A stretch of DNA of 60,248 nucleotides from Anaerolineales bacterium. GTDB lineage: Bacteria > Chloroflexota > Anaerolineae > Anaerolineales > UBA6663. Below are positions 52,870 to 60,161 of this stretch, one piece after another. Below the pieces are notes generated by a model that was not told the DNA's origin, ran no database searches, and saw only the letters and a list, made by a program, of their open reading frames with translations. Both the position numbers and the translations under genes were made by a program. Position 1 is the first letter of the stretch. Each line of letters starts with the position of its first letter. The stretch lies in NCBI GenBank assembly GCA_020850595.1, contig JADZEK010000139.1, positions 1 to 60,248 of the forward strand, in the 5' to 3' direction.

Positions 52870-53299
52870 GCTTAAGCGCTGTGGCGTAACAGGCGGCGGC
52901 GGTCTGGTATTGGCCCAGGTGCTCATGCACCCGGCCGAGGTTGAAATGCGCGAACTCGCGGTTGTCGTATCTCGGAGCCGCGATGGCCTTCTCGAACCAG
53001 GCGCTGGCCTCGCGCCACCAACCTAGCTCGATGTAATACACGCCGATGTCGTTGTAGGGGTTGCCGAACTCCGCGTCGAGCGCGATGGCGTTGTGGCAGG
53101 CCTCAATCGCGGCCTCGTAACGGTGCAGCCTGGCATACGTCCAGCCCAGATAGGTGTGCGCCTCGGCCGTGGGGTAGTGCGCCAGCGACTCCTTGTAGAG
53201 CCGGATGGCGTCGGCCAGCTTGCCCCGCTGCTGCAGTTGGTAGGCCCGCTGGAACAGCCGCCGGGCGGTCTGGGCCAGGGCCGAATCATCTTCCAGCAT
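52808..53299 (-). CDS. TPR-repeat protein
   Basis: A 163-residue cytoplasmic protein made of about four tetratricopeptide repeats: LFQRAYQLQQRGKLADAIRL, AHTYLGWTYARLHRYEAAIE, PYNDIGVYYIELGWWREASA and AHFNLGRVHEHLGQYQTAAA. Such proteins mediate protein contacts; the partner is unknown. ATG 53299 was preferred over codons further upstream because TACAGT lies 6 nt before it. The 3' end overlaps the GT4 gene by 62 nt, tail to tail. Confidence 0.87.
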   Translation of the reverse strand: MLEDDSALAQTARRLFQRAYQLQQRGKLADAIRLYKESLAHYPTAEAHTYLGWTYARLHRYEAAIEACHNAIALDAEFGNPYNDIGVYYIELGWWREASAWFEKAIAAPRYDNREFAHFNLGRVHEHLGQYQTAAACYATALKLNPAYEQARQARRLVLGKLN

Positions 53300-53602
53300 T
53301 CTGCGACTGTACCACAAGTGCCTCGTTGCCCTCAACTACCCTGCTCATACGCGCTGGTAACAGATCTCTGCCTCTCTGCGGCGCGTCGCCCTATCCGCCC
53401 GCCCGCACCGGCCTCTGCCAATCAGCCTGGCACGTCGTGCCCGGCCCGGCCCGCGGGTGCGCCTCATCACCGCTGAGTCCGGCCGGCCGGCGCGGCGTTG
53501 CGACAGTGTCGGCGTCACCGCCCTGCCTGACCATGCCTGGTGGAGTCTGGCCCCCGTGCGCCTGCTCGCGCTGACGGTGCTGAGGCTGTGGGCGGGCGTA
53601 GG
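53300..53602. other. Non-coding gap without recognised features
   Basis: This GC-rich stretch lies between the TPR gene start and the duplicated 3' end of the MNT-HEPN gene. Short overlapping frames exist on both strands, but none has a start context, family resemblance or sensible composition. Apart from the TPR -10 element at its left edge, I see nothing in it. Confidence 0.5.
53306..53311 (-). promoter_or_regulatory. -10-like element before TPR gene
   Basis: TACAGT on the minus strand, 6 nt before ATG 53299, in the leaderless arrangement. Confidence 0.35.
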
Positions 53603-53685
53603 CGCGCCCCCGCCGGGGCTCAAGCGTGCAGCGCGCCGTCAGCCGCGCCCCCGCCGGTGGCTCAAGCGTGCAGCGCGCCGTCAGC
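53603..53685 (+). repeat. Tandem duplication of a 41/42-bp unit
   Basis: Two units, 53603-53643 and 53644-53685, are identical except for one extra base in the second. The right unit covers the last codons and stop of the MNT-HEPN gene; the left unit is a downstream non-coding copy of that gene end. It probably arose by a recent slippage event. Confidence 0.85.
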
Positions 53686-54474
53686 CGCCAGGTAGCGCTC
53701 GATGCGCGAGGTGAACCGCTGCGCAGCCTCCAGCCCCACCCGCACATAGTCGGCGTTGATAAAGGCGTTGAGGTCATAGTCGCTCAGGTGGCGGCGCTTC
53801 ATGGCCTCCTCATAATCGCGGAGATAGCTGCCTTCGATCAGCCCCGTCAGCACGAATTCTTCGCGAAAGATCGCCAGCACGCCGGGGTGCTTGCTGCGCT
53901 GCCGGCCCTGCGTCGCCAGTGCGGCGTTGGCCGCGTAAAAAACCGCGTAGTAGGCGCGGTTGGCCACCACCTGAAAATCATGGCCCTGCCCAAACTCCGA
54001 CTCGGCCGTGCGCAGCGCCTGCCACGCGCTGGTCAGGTAGGCGTTCTGTTCCGGCCGGTGGTCGGCGGGGCGGTTCTCCGCCTCCGGCCCGGGGTTCACC
54101 AGCGCCTCCGGCAAGCGCGGCGAGCGCAGCATCAGCATCCCATCGCGCTGGGCGTTCTGCCAGAAGGCGGCGCGGCGCTCGGCGAAATCGGCCCAGCGCT
54201 CCCGGCTGAACAGCAGCGTGTTCAACAGCACGTTGTGCTCCAGGTCAATCGCCGCGCTTACCTGGCTCAAGCGTTTTTCCAGGTCGCGCGTGTCGCCCTC
54301 GGTCACCAACAGGAAATCAATGTCGGCGTCGGGCATGTCGTCGCCGCGCGCTTTCGAGCCGAACAGCGCCAGCAGCAGCAGCCGGCTGTCGAGCTCGCGC
54401 CGCACAGCCTCGACAAACGCCTCGACCGCCTTGCGCTCAAACGGTTTTAGTCGGGTGAGGTTTGGGGATTGCAT
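53662..54474 (-). CDS. Fused MNT nucleotidyltransferase-HEPN protein
   Basis: A 270-residue single polypeptide. The N-terminal minimal nucleotidyltransferase domain has LALFGSKARGDDMPDADIDF (Gly39-Ser40, Asp51/Asp53). The C-terminal HEPN domain (about 130-250) shows VVANRAYYAVFYAANAALAT, GRQRSKHPGVLAIFREEF and a DYDLNAF ending. In other genomes these domains are usually separate adjacent genes, often acting as HEPN toxin and MNT antitoxin by AMPylation. Here they are one chain, which could be a self-regulated toxin or a drug/nucleotide-modifying enzyme. ATG 54474 was selected; the upstream extension is not conserved-looking. Confidence 0.87.
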   Translation of the reverse strand: MQSPNLTRLKPFERKAVEAFVEAVRRELDSRLLLLALFGSKARGDDMPDADIDFLLVTEGDTRDLEKRLSQVSAAIDLEHNVLLNTLLFSRERWADFAERRAAFWQNAQRDGMLMLRSPRLPEALVNPGPEAENRPADHRPEQNAYLTSAWQALRTAESEFGQGHDFQVVANRAYYAVFYAANAALATQGRQRSKHPGVLAIFREEFVLTGLIEGSYLRDYEEAMKRRHLSDYDLNAFINADYVRVGLEAAQRFTSRIERYLAADGALHA

Positions 54475-54556
54475 AGCGCCGGATGCCGCCAAAGTATAGC
54501 CTGAGCACTGCCAAAACACCAAACGGGCCGGGCGTCGCCGGCCGTTAAACGAAAGA

Positions 54557-54582
54557 CCGGCCCGTCACGAGACGCGGCCGGC
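54557..54582 (-). terminator. Imperfect hairpin downstream of tRNA-Arg
   Basis: Read on the minus strand, an imperfect GC-rich stem (ccgcgtc / gacggg side arms around TCGT, one bulge) is followed by GGTCTTTCGTTT. It starts 15 nt after the tRNA end, so it is a likely terminator for the tRNA. Confidence 0.45.
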
Positions 54583-54596
54583 CCGGCCAGTCGCTG

Positions 54597-54668
54597 TGCC
54601 CCCGCGGTGACTCGAACACCGGCATCTACCTCCGGAGGGTAGCGCTCTATCCACTGAGCTACGGGGGC
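54597..54668 (-). tRNA. tRNA-Arg (anticodon CCG)
   Basis: A 72-nt cloverleaf on the minus strand. The acceptor stem is GCCCCCG / CGGGGGC, the D-arm GCTC...GAGC, the anticodon stem CTACC / GGTAG with loop CTCCGGA (anticodon CCG, reading CGG), the T-arm CGGTG / CACCG with loop TTCGAGT, and the discriminator A. CCA is not encoded. It lies 48 nt after the PrsW gene on the same strand. Confidence 0.97.
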
Positions 54669-54716
54669 GTGGAATGCGAGCGATTATACCATCAGTCTTC
54701 CGCGCGTCGCGGGCCG

Positions 54717-55715
54717 CTACCCGGCCTGGCCCGCGCTCAGCCTCGCCAGTTGGCCGCGCAGCTTGGCAATGTTGGCCTGCGCGTCGCCCTCCCGGGCCGG
54801 CCCCAGCCGCGCCAACTGATACTTCTTAAACGCCAACTCGCCGCAGGCGTCATAGAACTGAGCCGTCTGCCGCCAGCGCCCGCCCGCCAGCGCCCCCCAG
54901 CGCGCCGCCACCTGCCCGCCCAGTGAGCAGGTGGTGTGATACTGCCCCTCCGACAGGTTACCCAGCCGCACCTCTTCTTGGAGTTGCTCGCGCATGATCT
55001 TGCCCTCGCGCCACACCAGCACCAGGATGAAGATGAACATCCCCACGAAGCCCAACCAGTCGAGCACGCTGCCGAACAGGCAGATCAACTCGCTGCCCGT
55101 GCTCGACAGCAAGTTGTGCGTAAAATGCAGGAAGATCGCCGCCAGGTAGCCGCCGACCGGCCCGGCCACGCGCCAGAAGCCGTTGTTCAGCCGGCCCACC
55201 GCCAGCCCAATCCCGGTAAAGGCCGTCAGCGTGGCGTGCAGGAACGGGATCAGCACCACGCGGATTACCACCAGCAGGATCAGCCCCTCCGCCCCGGCGC
55301 TGACGAACCCGGTGAAGATGTAGTTGATGTTCTCGGCGGCCGCGAAGCCGTAACCCACCAGCCCGCCGTACAGCACCCCGTCCAAAATCGAGTCGAACTC
55401 ATGGCGGAAGTAAATAAAGACGATCAGCACCGCCAACCCCTTCACCGTCTCCTCCACGATCGGCGCCGACAGCACCGCCGTGCCCACGCTCGCCAGCCCT
55501 TCGCTGCCGGTCAGCGCGAACAGGCTGAAGCCAAACAGGGTGTTGAGCAGGATGGCGACGCCCGCCGAGATGAAGAACCCCCACAAGAACACGCCCAGCA
55601 TCAGCCAGAACGGCTCGCGCTCGTAGCGGTCGAACAGCGTCAGCAGCCCCGCCAGGATGGCCATGGGCAAGATGCCAAACAGGATGGCAAGGATGATGCC
55701 GGCCAAGAGATTCAT
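54717..55715 (-). CDS. PrsW-family intramembrane metalloprotease
   Basis: A 332-residue polytopic membrane protein with the PrsW metal motifs: the glutamate pair in LSAPIVEETVKGLAV, the FDSILDGVLYGGLVGYGFA segment with ENINYIF, and histidines in LIPFLHATLTAFTGIGL and FLHFTHNLL. PrsW cleaves anti-sigma factors in Bacillus; the substrate here is unknown. A soluble C-terminal extension (about 230-332) with YHTTCSLGGQVAARW is not part of the core. Its start overlaps the stop of the PHP gene by 4 nt. Confidence 0.9.
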   Translation of the reverse strand: MNLLAGIILAILFGILPMAILAGLLTLFDRYEREPFWLMLGVFLWGFFISAGVAILLNTLFGFSLFALTGSEGLASVGTAVLSAPIVEETVKGLAVLIVFIYFRHEFDSILDGVLYGGLVGYGFAAAENINYIFTGFVSAGAEGLILLVVIRVVLIPFLHATLTAFTGIGLAVGRLNNGFWRVAGPVGGYLAAIFLHFTHNLLSSTGSELICLFGSVLDWLGFVGMFIFILVLVWREGKIMREQLQEEVRLGNLSEGQYHTTCSLGGQVAARWGALAGGRWRQTAQFYDACGELAFKKYQLARLGPAREGDAQANIAKLRGQLARLSAGQAG

Positions 55716-56398
55716 GCGGACCGTTCCTCCGGGGCGCCGCGCCTCGCCAAGCGCGTCAGGCGCTTCCAGGTCACGGCGAAGCGCGAGGTCAGGTGGATGG
55801 CCGGCGACGATAGGCGCGTCCGTGGTCGCGCGGCGGCCAGCCCCGCCGCCAGTTCGGCGGCGCTCCCAGCCGCGCCGATCTCCAGCACCGCCCGCCCCAA
55901 CTCGCGGTGCGAGTGCGCATCCGAACCGACCGTGCCGAGTGTACCATGCGCCTTGGCGAAGGCAAGCGCGCGCGCGTTGTCCTCGGCGTGCACACAGCGC
56001 GCGTTGAAAACCTCTATCGCGTCCACCAGCGGCAAGATCGCGGTCAGGTCCGCCTCGCGCCAGGCGCCCTTGCGCAGCCGGTCAAACGGGTGCGAGACGC
56101 TGATGGCCGCCCCCTGCGCCCGCAGCCGCGCGATGGTCTCCGCCGGCGACAGCCCCGCCGGGATCTCCTCTTTGAGAAAATATCCCAGCAGTTCGCCCTG
56201 CGTGGTCATGATCTCCTCACCCACGATCACCAGGTCGGGCGCCAGCGCCAGCGCCGCCAGCGCCCCGCCTGTCCGGTTGTGGTCGGTCACGGCCAGCCGG
56301 TCAATACCGCGCGCCCGGCAGGTGCGCACGATGTCGCCCGGCCGCATCAGGCAGTCTTCGGAAACGATCGTATGCGCGTGCAGCTCGATGATCGGCAT
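55712..56398 (-). CDS. PHP-domain metal-dependent phosphoesterase
   Basis: A 228-residue PHP-fold phosphoesterase (YciV/TrpH-like). Metal ligands are visible in IIELHAHTIVSED, LAVTDHNRTGG, VGEEIMTTQGE, ISVSHPFDRLR and VGSDAHSHRELG. Relatives hydrolyse nucleoside 3',5'-bisphosphates or short oligonucleotides. The reading frame is open for 211 codons upstream across the terminator and ZIP gene; ATG 56398 fits the family start and has TACAAT 7 nt before it. It is co-transcribed with the PrsW gene. Confidence 0.9.
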   Translation of the reverse strand: MPIIELHAHTIVSEDCLMRPGDIVRTCRARGIDRLAVTDHNRTGGALAALALAPDLVIVGEEIMTTQGELLGYFLKEEIPAGLSPAETIARLRAQGAAISVSHPFDRLRKGAWREADLTAILPLVDAIEVFNARCVHAEDNARALAFAKAHGTLGTVGSDAHSHRELGRAVLEIGAAGSAAELAAGLAAARPRTRLSSPAIHLTSRFAVTWKRLTRLARRGAPEERSA

Positions 56399-56405
56399 GA
56401 GCGCT

Positions 56406-56411
56406 ATTGTA
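56406..56411 (-). promoter_or_regulatory. -10 element, leaderless start of PHP gene
   Basis: TACAAT on the minus strand, 7 nt before ATG 56398; no -35 is visible. Confidence 0.45.
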
Positions 56412-56450
56412 CTGGCAAGCGGCGGCGCTCGTTGCTGGCCGTCAACACAA

Positions 56451-56486
56451 CGGCGGGGCCGGTCACGCCTCTGACCGGCCCCGCCG
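56451..56486 (-). terminator. Terminator of the MCO-ZIP operon
   Basis: A perfect 15-bp stem, cggcggggccggtca / tgaccggccccgccg, with a 6-nt loop, 25 nt after the ZIP stop codon. On the minus strand it is followed by TTGTGTTGAC. Confidence 0.85.
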
Positions 56487-56511
56487 CTTTTGTCTTGGAA
56501 AGCCGGCCGCC

Positions 56512-57714
56512 CTACTTCACCAGGAACGCCGTGAAGTACATCAGGCCGATGCCCACCAGCAGCGCCCCCACGTTCAGCCACGACACCAGCGCCAGGCCGT
56601 CCTTCTGCGCGTCGCGCCGCAGCAATTGGCCCACCTCCACCATCACCTGCCAGATCGCCCCCGCGCCGATGCCCAGGAACAGCGTCGCCGGCAGCGGCGA
56701 GAACGCGAACCCGCCGATCCACGCGCCCACGATGGCGGGCGCCCCCGCCAGCAGCGCCAGCAGCGCAAACGTCCTCACGCTCGGCTGGTCGCGCGTCACC
56801 GGCGCGGCGATGCCGATGCCCTCCGTCACGTTGTGCAGCGTGAACCCGATCACCAGGAACGACCCCAGCGCCGCCTCGCCCAGCGCGAAGGCCGCCCCAA
56901 TCGCCAGCCCCTCGCCCAGGTTGTGCAGGCCGATGCCCAGCGCAATCAGCGTGGCAACGTACAGCCGCTGCTTGGCCGGGTCGCCATACGGGTCTTTGCG
57001 CCGCGCGCCCACCGCCGCCAGCGCCAGCCACGTCAGCAGCGCCGCGAACAGCGCCAGCGGCACGCCCTGGAACACCCCCGGCAGCTCGCCCGCCAGCTCA
57101 AACGCCTCCAGCAGCGTGTCCACCAGCAAGAAGATCAGCAACCCCAGCGTCAGCGCCAGCACCGCCCCCAGCCCGCGCCGCCCCAGCCGCTTCATCGCCG
57201 GGAACCACAACATACCCAGCGCCACCGGGATCACCCCCACATAGATGCCCAGCAGCGCGTACGACCCGAACTCGCGCAGGCCCGGCTGCGGCGTCAGCGT
57301 GGCCGCCTCCACCGCGCCCTCGAACAGGATGCCCGTGCTCGTCAGCACCTGAATCACGTGCGGCTCGCCTGCCACCCACGCATACGGAATGCTGATCGTC
57401 GCCGTGCCCAGGCGCGGCAGCCTCGCGCTTGGCTCAATCGTAAAGGCCCAAAAGGCGTCATCCACGATCACCTGCGCGATGGTCGTCTCCACCGCGCCGC
57501 CGTTCACCACCGTCACCCGGAAGCCATCCGGCACGACCACAATGCGCTGCACCGTCAGGCTCTCAATCGGCGGAGCCGAGGAGGTGAAGATCGCCGCCGG
57601 GTTGGCCACCGCGAAGACCCACACCAGCGCCGCCAGCGCCAGCGCGGGCGCGACGATCCAGAACCAGACCGGCAAGCCGCCGGCTGGTTTGCGGGGCAGG
57701 GTCGTGTCGGTCAT
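56512..57714 (-). CDS. ZIP-family metal transporter with N-terminal extracytoplasmic domain
   Basis: A 400-residue protein. The C-terminal part (from about 155) is a ZIP transporter with both metal motifs, GLHNLGEGLAIGAAF (about 260) and FTLHNVTEGIGIAAP (about 290). The N-terminus is unlike usual ZIPs: one membrane helix (about 16-38) followed by an about 100-residue beta-rich domain (VQRIVVVPDGFRVTVVNGGA, then VIQVLTSTGILFEGAVE) that resembles cupredoxin-type copper proteins in outline. It would import or export Zn, Fe, Cu or Mn. It starts 3 nt after the multicopper oxidase gene, so the two probably cooperate in metal handling. Confidence 0.88.
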   Translation of the reverse strand: MTDTTLPRKPAGGLPVWFWIVAPALALAALVWVFAVANPAAIFTSSAPPIESLTVQRIVVVPDGFRVTVVNGGAVETTIAQVIVDDAFWAFTIEPSARLPRLGTATISIPYAWVAGEPHVIQVLTSTGILFEGAVEAATLTPQPGLREFGSYALLGIYVGVIPVALGMLWFPAMKRLGRRGLGAVLALTLGLLIFLLVDTLLEAFELAGELPGVFQGVPLALFAALLTWLALAAVGARRKDPYGDPAKQRLYVATLIALGIGLHNLGEGLAIGAAFALGEAALGSFLVIGFTLHNVTEGIGIAAPVTRDQPSVRTFALLALLAGAPAIVGAWIGGFAFSPLPATLFLGIGAGAIWQVMVEVGQLLRRDAQKDGLALVSWLNVGALLVGIGLMYFTAFLVK

Positions 57715-57717
57715 GGC

Positions 57718-58743
57718 CTAAGCCTCCGCCTCGAACATGCCCAGCCAGCCCAGCTCGGCGAACTCGCTCTGGTGCGCGTGGAACATGTACTGGCCCGGGT
57801 ATTCCAGCGTGAACTCCAGCACGTGCCGTTCGCCCTGGCACAGCATCACGTTGTCGGTGTAGTCGTCCACCTGCTCGAGCCGCGTGCCCGTCCGGTACAC
57901 CCGGAACATGCCCGCGTGCAGGTGGAACGAGTTGATCAGGTCGAACTCGGTGATGTTCACCAGGTACACGCGGATCAGCTCGCCCACCTTGACCTTGATC
58001 GGGTGCTTGCTGTAGTGGAAGGCCACGCTGTTCACCGCGTAGACCTCGTTTGCGCCGTCGAAGTTGGTGTCGAAGGCGTTCATGATCATCACCAGCTCCC
58101 GAGCGGGCGCGCGGCCTCCCGGCGGGTCAATGATGAACGCCCCGTACAGCCCCTTGTGGATGTGGCGCTTCAGGGGCATGGTGTGGCAGTGGTACAGGTG
58201 CAGCCCGTAGGGCCGGGCGTCGAACTCGTAGTCGAAATACTCGCCGGTGTACACCAGCGGCGTCAGGCCGTCCATGCTCGGCGGGTGGATGCCGTGAAAG
58301 TGGATCGTGTGCGGGTGCGACGAGCCGTTGCCGAAGTGGAAGCGCAGCCGGTCGCCCTCCTGCGCCCGGAACGTGCGCCCCGGCACCTGCCCATCGTACG
58401 TCCACGCCGGGAAGATCACCCCCGGCGCGATCTCAATGTTCTGGTTGATGGCGTTCACGTCCCACTCGCGCAGCGTCTGCCCGTTCTCCAGCGTGCTGGT
58501 GCGGCCGTAGTCAAAGTTGGTCAGGAAGACGCTCGGGTCGAACTGCGTCAGGTCCACGTCGCCCACCGCGCCGTCGCCGCTCCCGTGGTGGCCGCCGTGG
58601 TCGGTGTCCCCACTGCCCGCCTGGGGCCGGGGCAGCGCCGCCACGCTTGAGACTTTCGAAAGCGCCGTCAGGCCCGCCAGGCTGCTTGCGCCCCACAGCC
58701 CGGCGCGCAGGAAATTGCGCCGGGAGAGTTTCGGCTTGTCCAT
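57718..58743 (-). CDS. Two-domain multicopper oxidase, Tat-exported
   Basis: A 341-residue enzyme with a Tat signal (SRRNFLRAG, RR at 8-9) and a His/Gly-rich linker (DTDHGGHHGSGDG). Domain 1 holds SSHPHTIHFHGIHPPSMDG (about 143) and LHLYHCHTMPLKRHIHKGLY (about 183), the latter with a type 1 copper Cys-His pattern. Domain 2 holds NSFHLHAGMF and YMFHAHQSEFAELGWLG. Having the cysteine in domain 1 and none in domain 2 fits the type C two-domain oxidases, which act as trimers, or a nitrite reductase relative. It may oxidise Cu(I), Fe(II) or Mn(II). Promoter at 58841-58870. Confidence 0.92.
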   Translation of the reverse strand: MDKPKLSRRNFLRAGLWGASSLAGLTALSKVSSVAALPRPQAGSGDTDHGGHHGSGDGAVGDVDLTQFDPSVFLTNFDYGRTSTLENGQTLREWDVNAINQNIEIAPGVIFPAWTYDGQVPGRTFRAQEGDRLRFHFGNGSSHPHTIHFHGIHPPSMDGLTPLVYTGEYFDYEFDARPYGLHLYHCHTMPLKRHIHKGLYGAFIIDPPGGRAPARELVMIMNAFDTNFDGANEVYAVNSVAFHYSKHPIKVKVGELIRVYLVNITEFDLINSFHLHAGMFRVYRTGTRLEQVDDYTDNVMLCQGERHVLEFTLEYPGQYMFHAHQSEFAELGWLGMFEAEA

Positions 58744-58840
58744 CTCAGAGACTCCCGTTCGGCCCGCCGCTGCGGGGTGCCACGCGGCCTGGCTGAGAAT
58801 TGCGTGCTATTAAACATATATTTCGGCACGACTAAATCAC

Positions 58841-58870
58841 ATTTTAGCTGAAACGCATGGTCTTTGTCAA
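58841..58870 (-). promoter_or_regulatory. Sigma-70-type promoter of the MCO-ZIP operon
   Basis: On the minus strand TTGACA (58870-58865), an 18-nt spacer and TAAAAT (58846-58841), in an AT-rich stretch about 98 nt before the MCO ATG. The long leader leaves room for regulation by metals, but no operator was identified. Confidence 0.75.
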
Positions 58871-58925
58871 GTTTGCAGGCAATTGCATCTAAACGGCGCC
58901 TGAGACTGATCAGCCCCCTTTTGCC

Positions 58926-59048
58926 TGTCATAGGAGTTACGCAGTTCGCGCAATTCCGAGCCTCGGCACGCCACATCTGGCGGGTAACTGAGCCATGCAC
59001 CAGCCACAGGTACGATTGGAGTCATTCAACTGCGTAAGTCCTATGTCA
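58926..59048. mobile_element. Miniature inverted-repeat element (MITE) with target duplication
   Basis: The 113-bp body (58931-59043) has 16-bp terminal inverted repeats, taggagttacgcagtt and aactgcgtaagtccta, with one mismatch. It is flanked by a perfect 5-bp direct repeat TGTCA (58926-58930 and 59044-59048). It contains no gene. The ends resemble those of known insertion sequences, so it probably was moved by a transposase encoded elsewhere. Confidence 0.8.
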
Positions 59049-59049
59049 C

Positions 59050-59240
59050 ATTCCGAAGAGCACATGGCGGCAGGCCGCCAGCCCTCCAGGCCCGAAACAC
59101 CCGTCGGCCGCGGCCCTGTGTCGGGTAGGGGCGTAGCGTGCTACGCCCCGGGCCGGCTATCAAATGCGTTTAGTTTCTGAGCAACCCGGCCTCCGGTCGG
59201 TGGGCCTCACCTTCCCTTGTGGCCGGTGACGCGCAGCGTC
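59050..59240 (+). repeat. Dispersed intergenic repeat, copy 2
   Basis: The left end attccgaagagcacatggcg matches copy 3, and 59076-59240 matches copy 1 almost base for base, including the hairpin ggggcgtagc / gctacgcccc at 59128-59149. It sits right beside the MITE. A second, partial copy of the right end (gtttaatttctgagcgaccc) follows at 59264-59283 and runs into the SDR gene. Confidence 0.85.
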
Positions 59241-59265
59241 CCGGCCAATTCTCAGTGTCACACGT

Positions 59266-60033
59266 TTAATTTCTGAGCGACCCGGCCTCAGCCCCGCCCG
59301 CCGCGCTGCCGGGCAGCCGCACCCCCGTGGCCTCCTCGCAAGCCGCCAAAAAGTCCTCTTGCAGCGCCACGTCATCCGCCGCCGGCAGATACTCCGCCGC
59401 CCGGCCGTGATAAAAGTACCCGCCGCTGACCCGCGCCCCCGCCTCGCCGCTCACCGCCAGCCAGGCCTGCGTCTCGAACCCCTGCCTCAGGTCATCGCTG
59501 GCGCTCGGCCCGCCCATCTTGGTCGGCACCCAGCCGGGGTCCACCGCGTTGGCATACACCGTCGGCCGGCGGCGCGCCACGGCCTTCGCCAGCAGCAGGT
59601 CGTGCAGTTTAGAATCGGAGTAGCTGATCTTCCGGCCCGCCCGCACCGCCTCCAGCACCGGCCGGCCCTGCCAGTGCATGTCCGAACTTAGGTAGATCAG
59701 CCGGCGCGGCGGGTGGATCAGTGCGGTCAGCAGATAAGGCGCCAGCGTATTCACGCGCAAGATCGCGCGGCTCGCGTCCTGGTAGATGCCCGCGTTGTGA
59801 ATCACGGCGTTGCACCTGCCCAGCGCATTCACCTCGGCCGCGAGTTCCTGCGTCTCGTCCAGGCTCGCCAGGTCGCCGGTCACGATGGCTTCGGCCCGCG
59901 CGCTGTCCCACACCGCCTCCGCCCGCCGTTGGTCGCGGGCGTGCAAGATCACCCGGTGGCCTAGTTGAATCAGCCGTTCCGCCGCCAGTCGCCCCAAGCC
60001 ATCCGTTGAGCCGGTAATGAAGATGCGCGCCAC
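59266..60033 (-). CDS. Short-chain dehydrogenase/reductase
   Basis: A 255-residue Rossmann-fold oxidoreductase. The cofactor motif is FITGSTDGLGRLAAERL, the NAG motif is AVIHNAGIYQD, and the active site is LIYLSSDMHW with YSDSKLHDLLLAKAVA (YxxxK). The charge pattern after the second strand (LHARDQRRAEA) suggests NADP(H). The substrate is unknown. The start is GTG 60033 with GGAGG 11 nt upstream. The last seven codons (EAGSLRN) and stop come from repeat-derived sequence, so the original C-terminus may have been altered. Confidence 0.92.
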   Translation of the reverse strand: MARIFITGSTDGLGRLAAERLIQLGHRVILHARDQRRAEAVWDSARAEAIVTGDLASLDETQELAAEVNALGRCNAVIHNAGIYQDASRAILRVNTLAPYLLTALIHPPRRLIYLSSDMHWQGRPVLEAVRAGRKISYSDSKLHDLLLAKAVARRRPTVYANAVDPGWVPTKMGGPSASDDLRQGFETQAWLAVSGEAGARVSGGYFYHGRAAEYLPAADDVALQEDFLAACEEATGVRLPGSAAGGAEAGSLRN

Positions 60034-60097
60034 CGTCGTTGGTCCTCCGCTGCCTGTAGTCCTCGCCCACTGTCAGCCCGCTCCATATCTGCGCCAT

Positions 60098-60126
60098 TTC
60101 ACGCCAAAACTGCCTCTTGCTAAGAT
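60098..60126 (+). promoter_or_regulatory. Promoter pointing out of the right edge
   Basis: TTCACG (60098-60103), a 17-nt spacer and TAAGAT (60121-60126) preceded by TGC, an extended -10. It is divergent from the SDR gene. Confidence 0.5.
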
Positions 60127-60161
60127 ACTGCTGGCGAATTCACTGGAGCGGCAGGGATCAA

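Noticed and set aside
56399..57031. N-terminal extension of the PHP protein
   Set aside because: Would cross the 15-bp terminator hairpin and the ZIP gene; PHP relatives begin at MPIIELHAH.
56407..58650. 747-codon plus-strand frame over the ZIP and MCO genes
   Set aside because: Arg/Gln/His-rich translation opposite two clear enzymes and across a terminator.
58668..59000. 110-codon minus-strand frame near the MITE
   Set aside because: Overlaps the MCO start, its promoter and the mobile element; no family resemblance.
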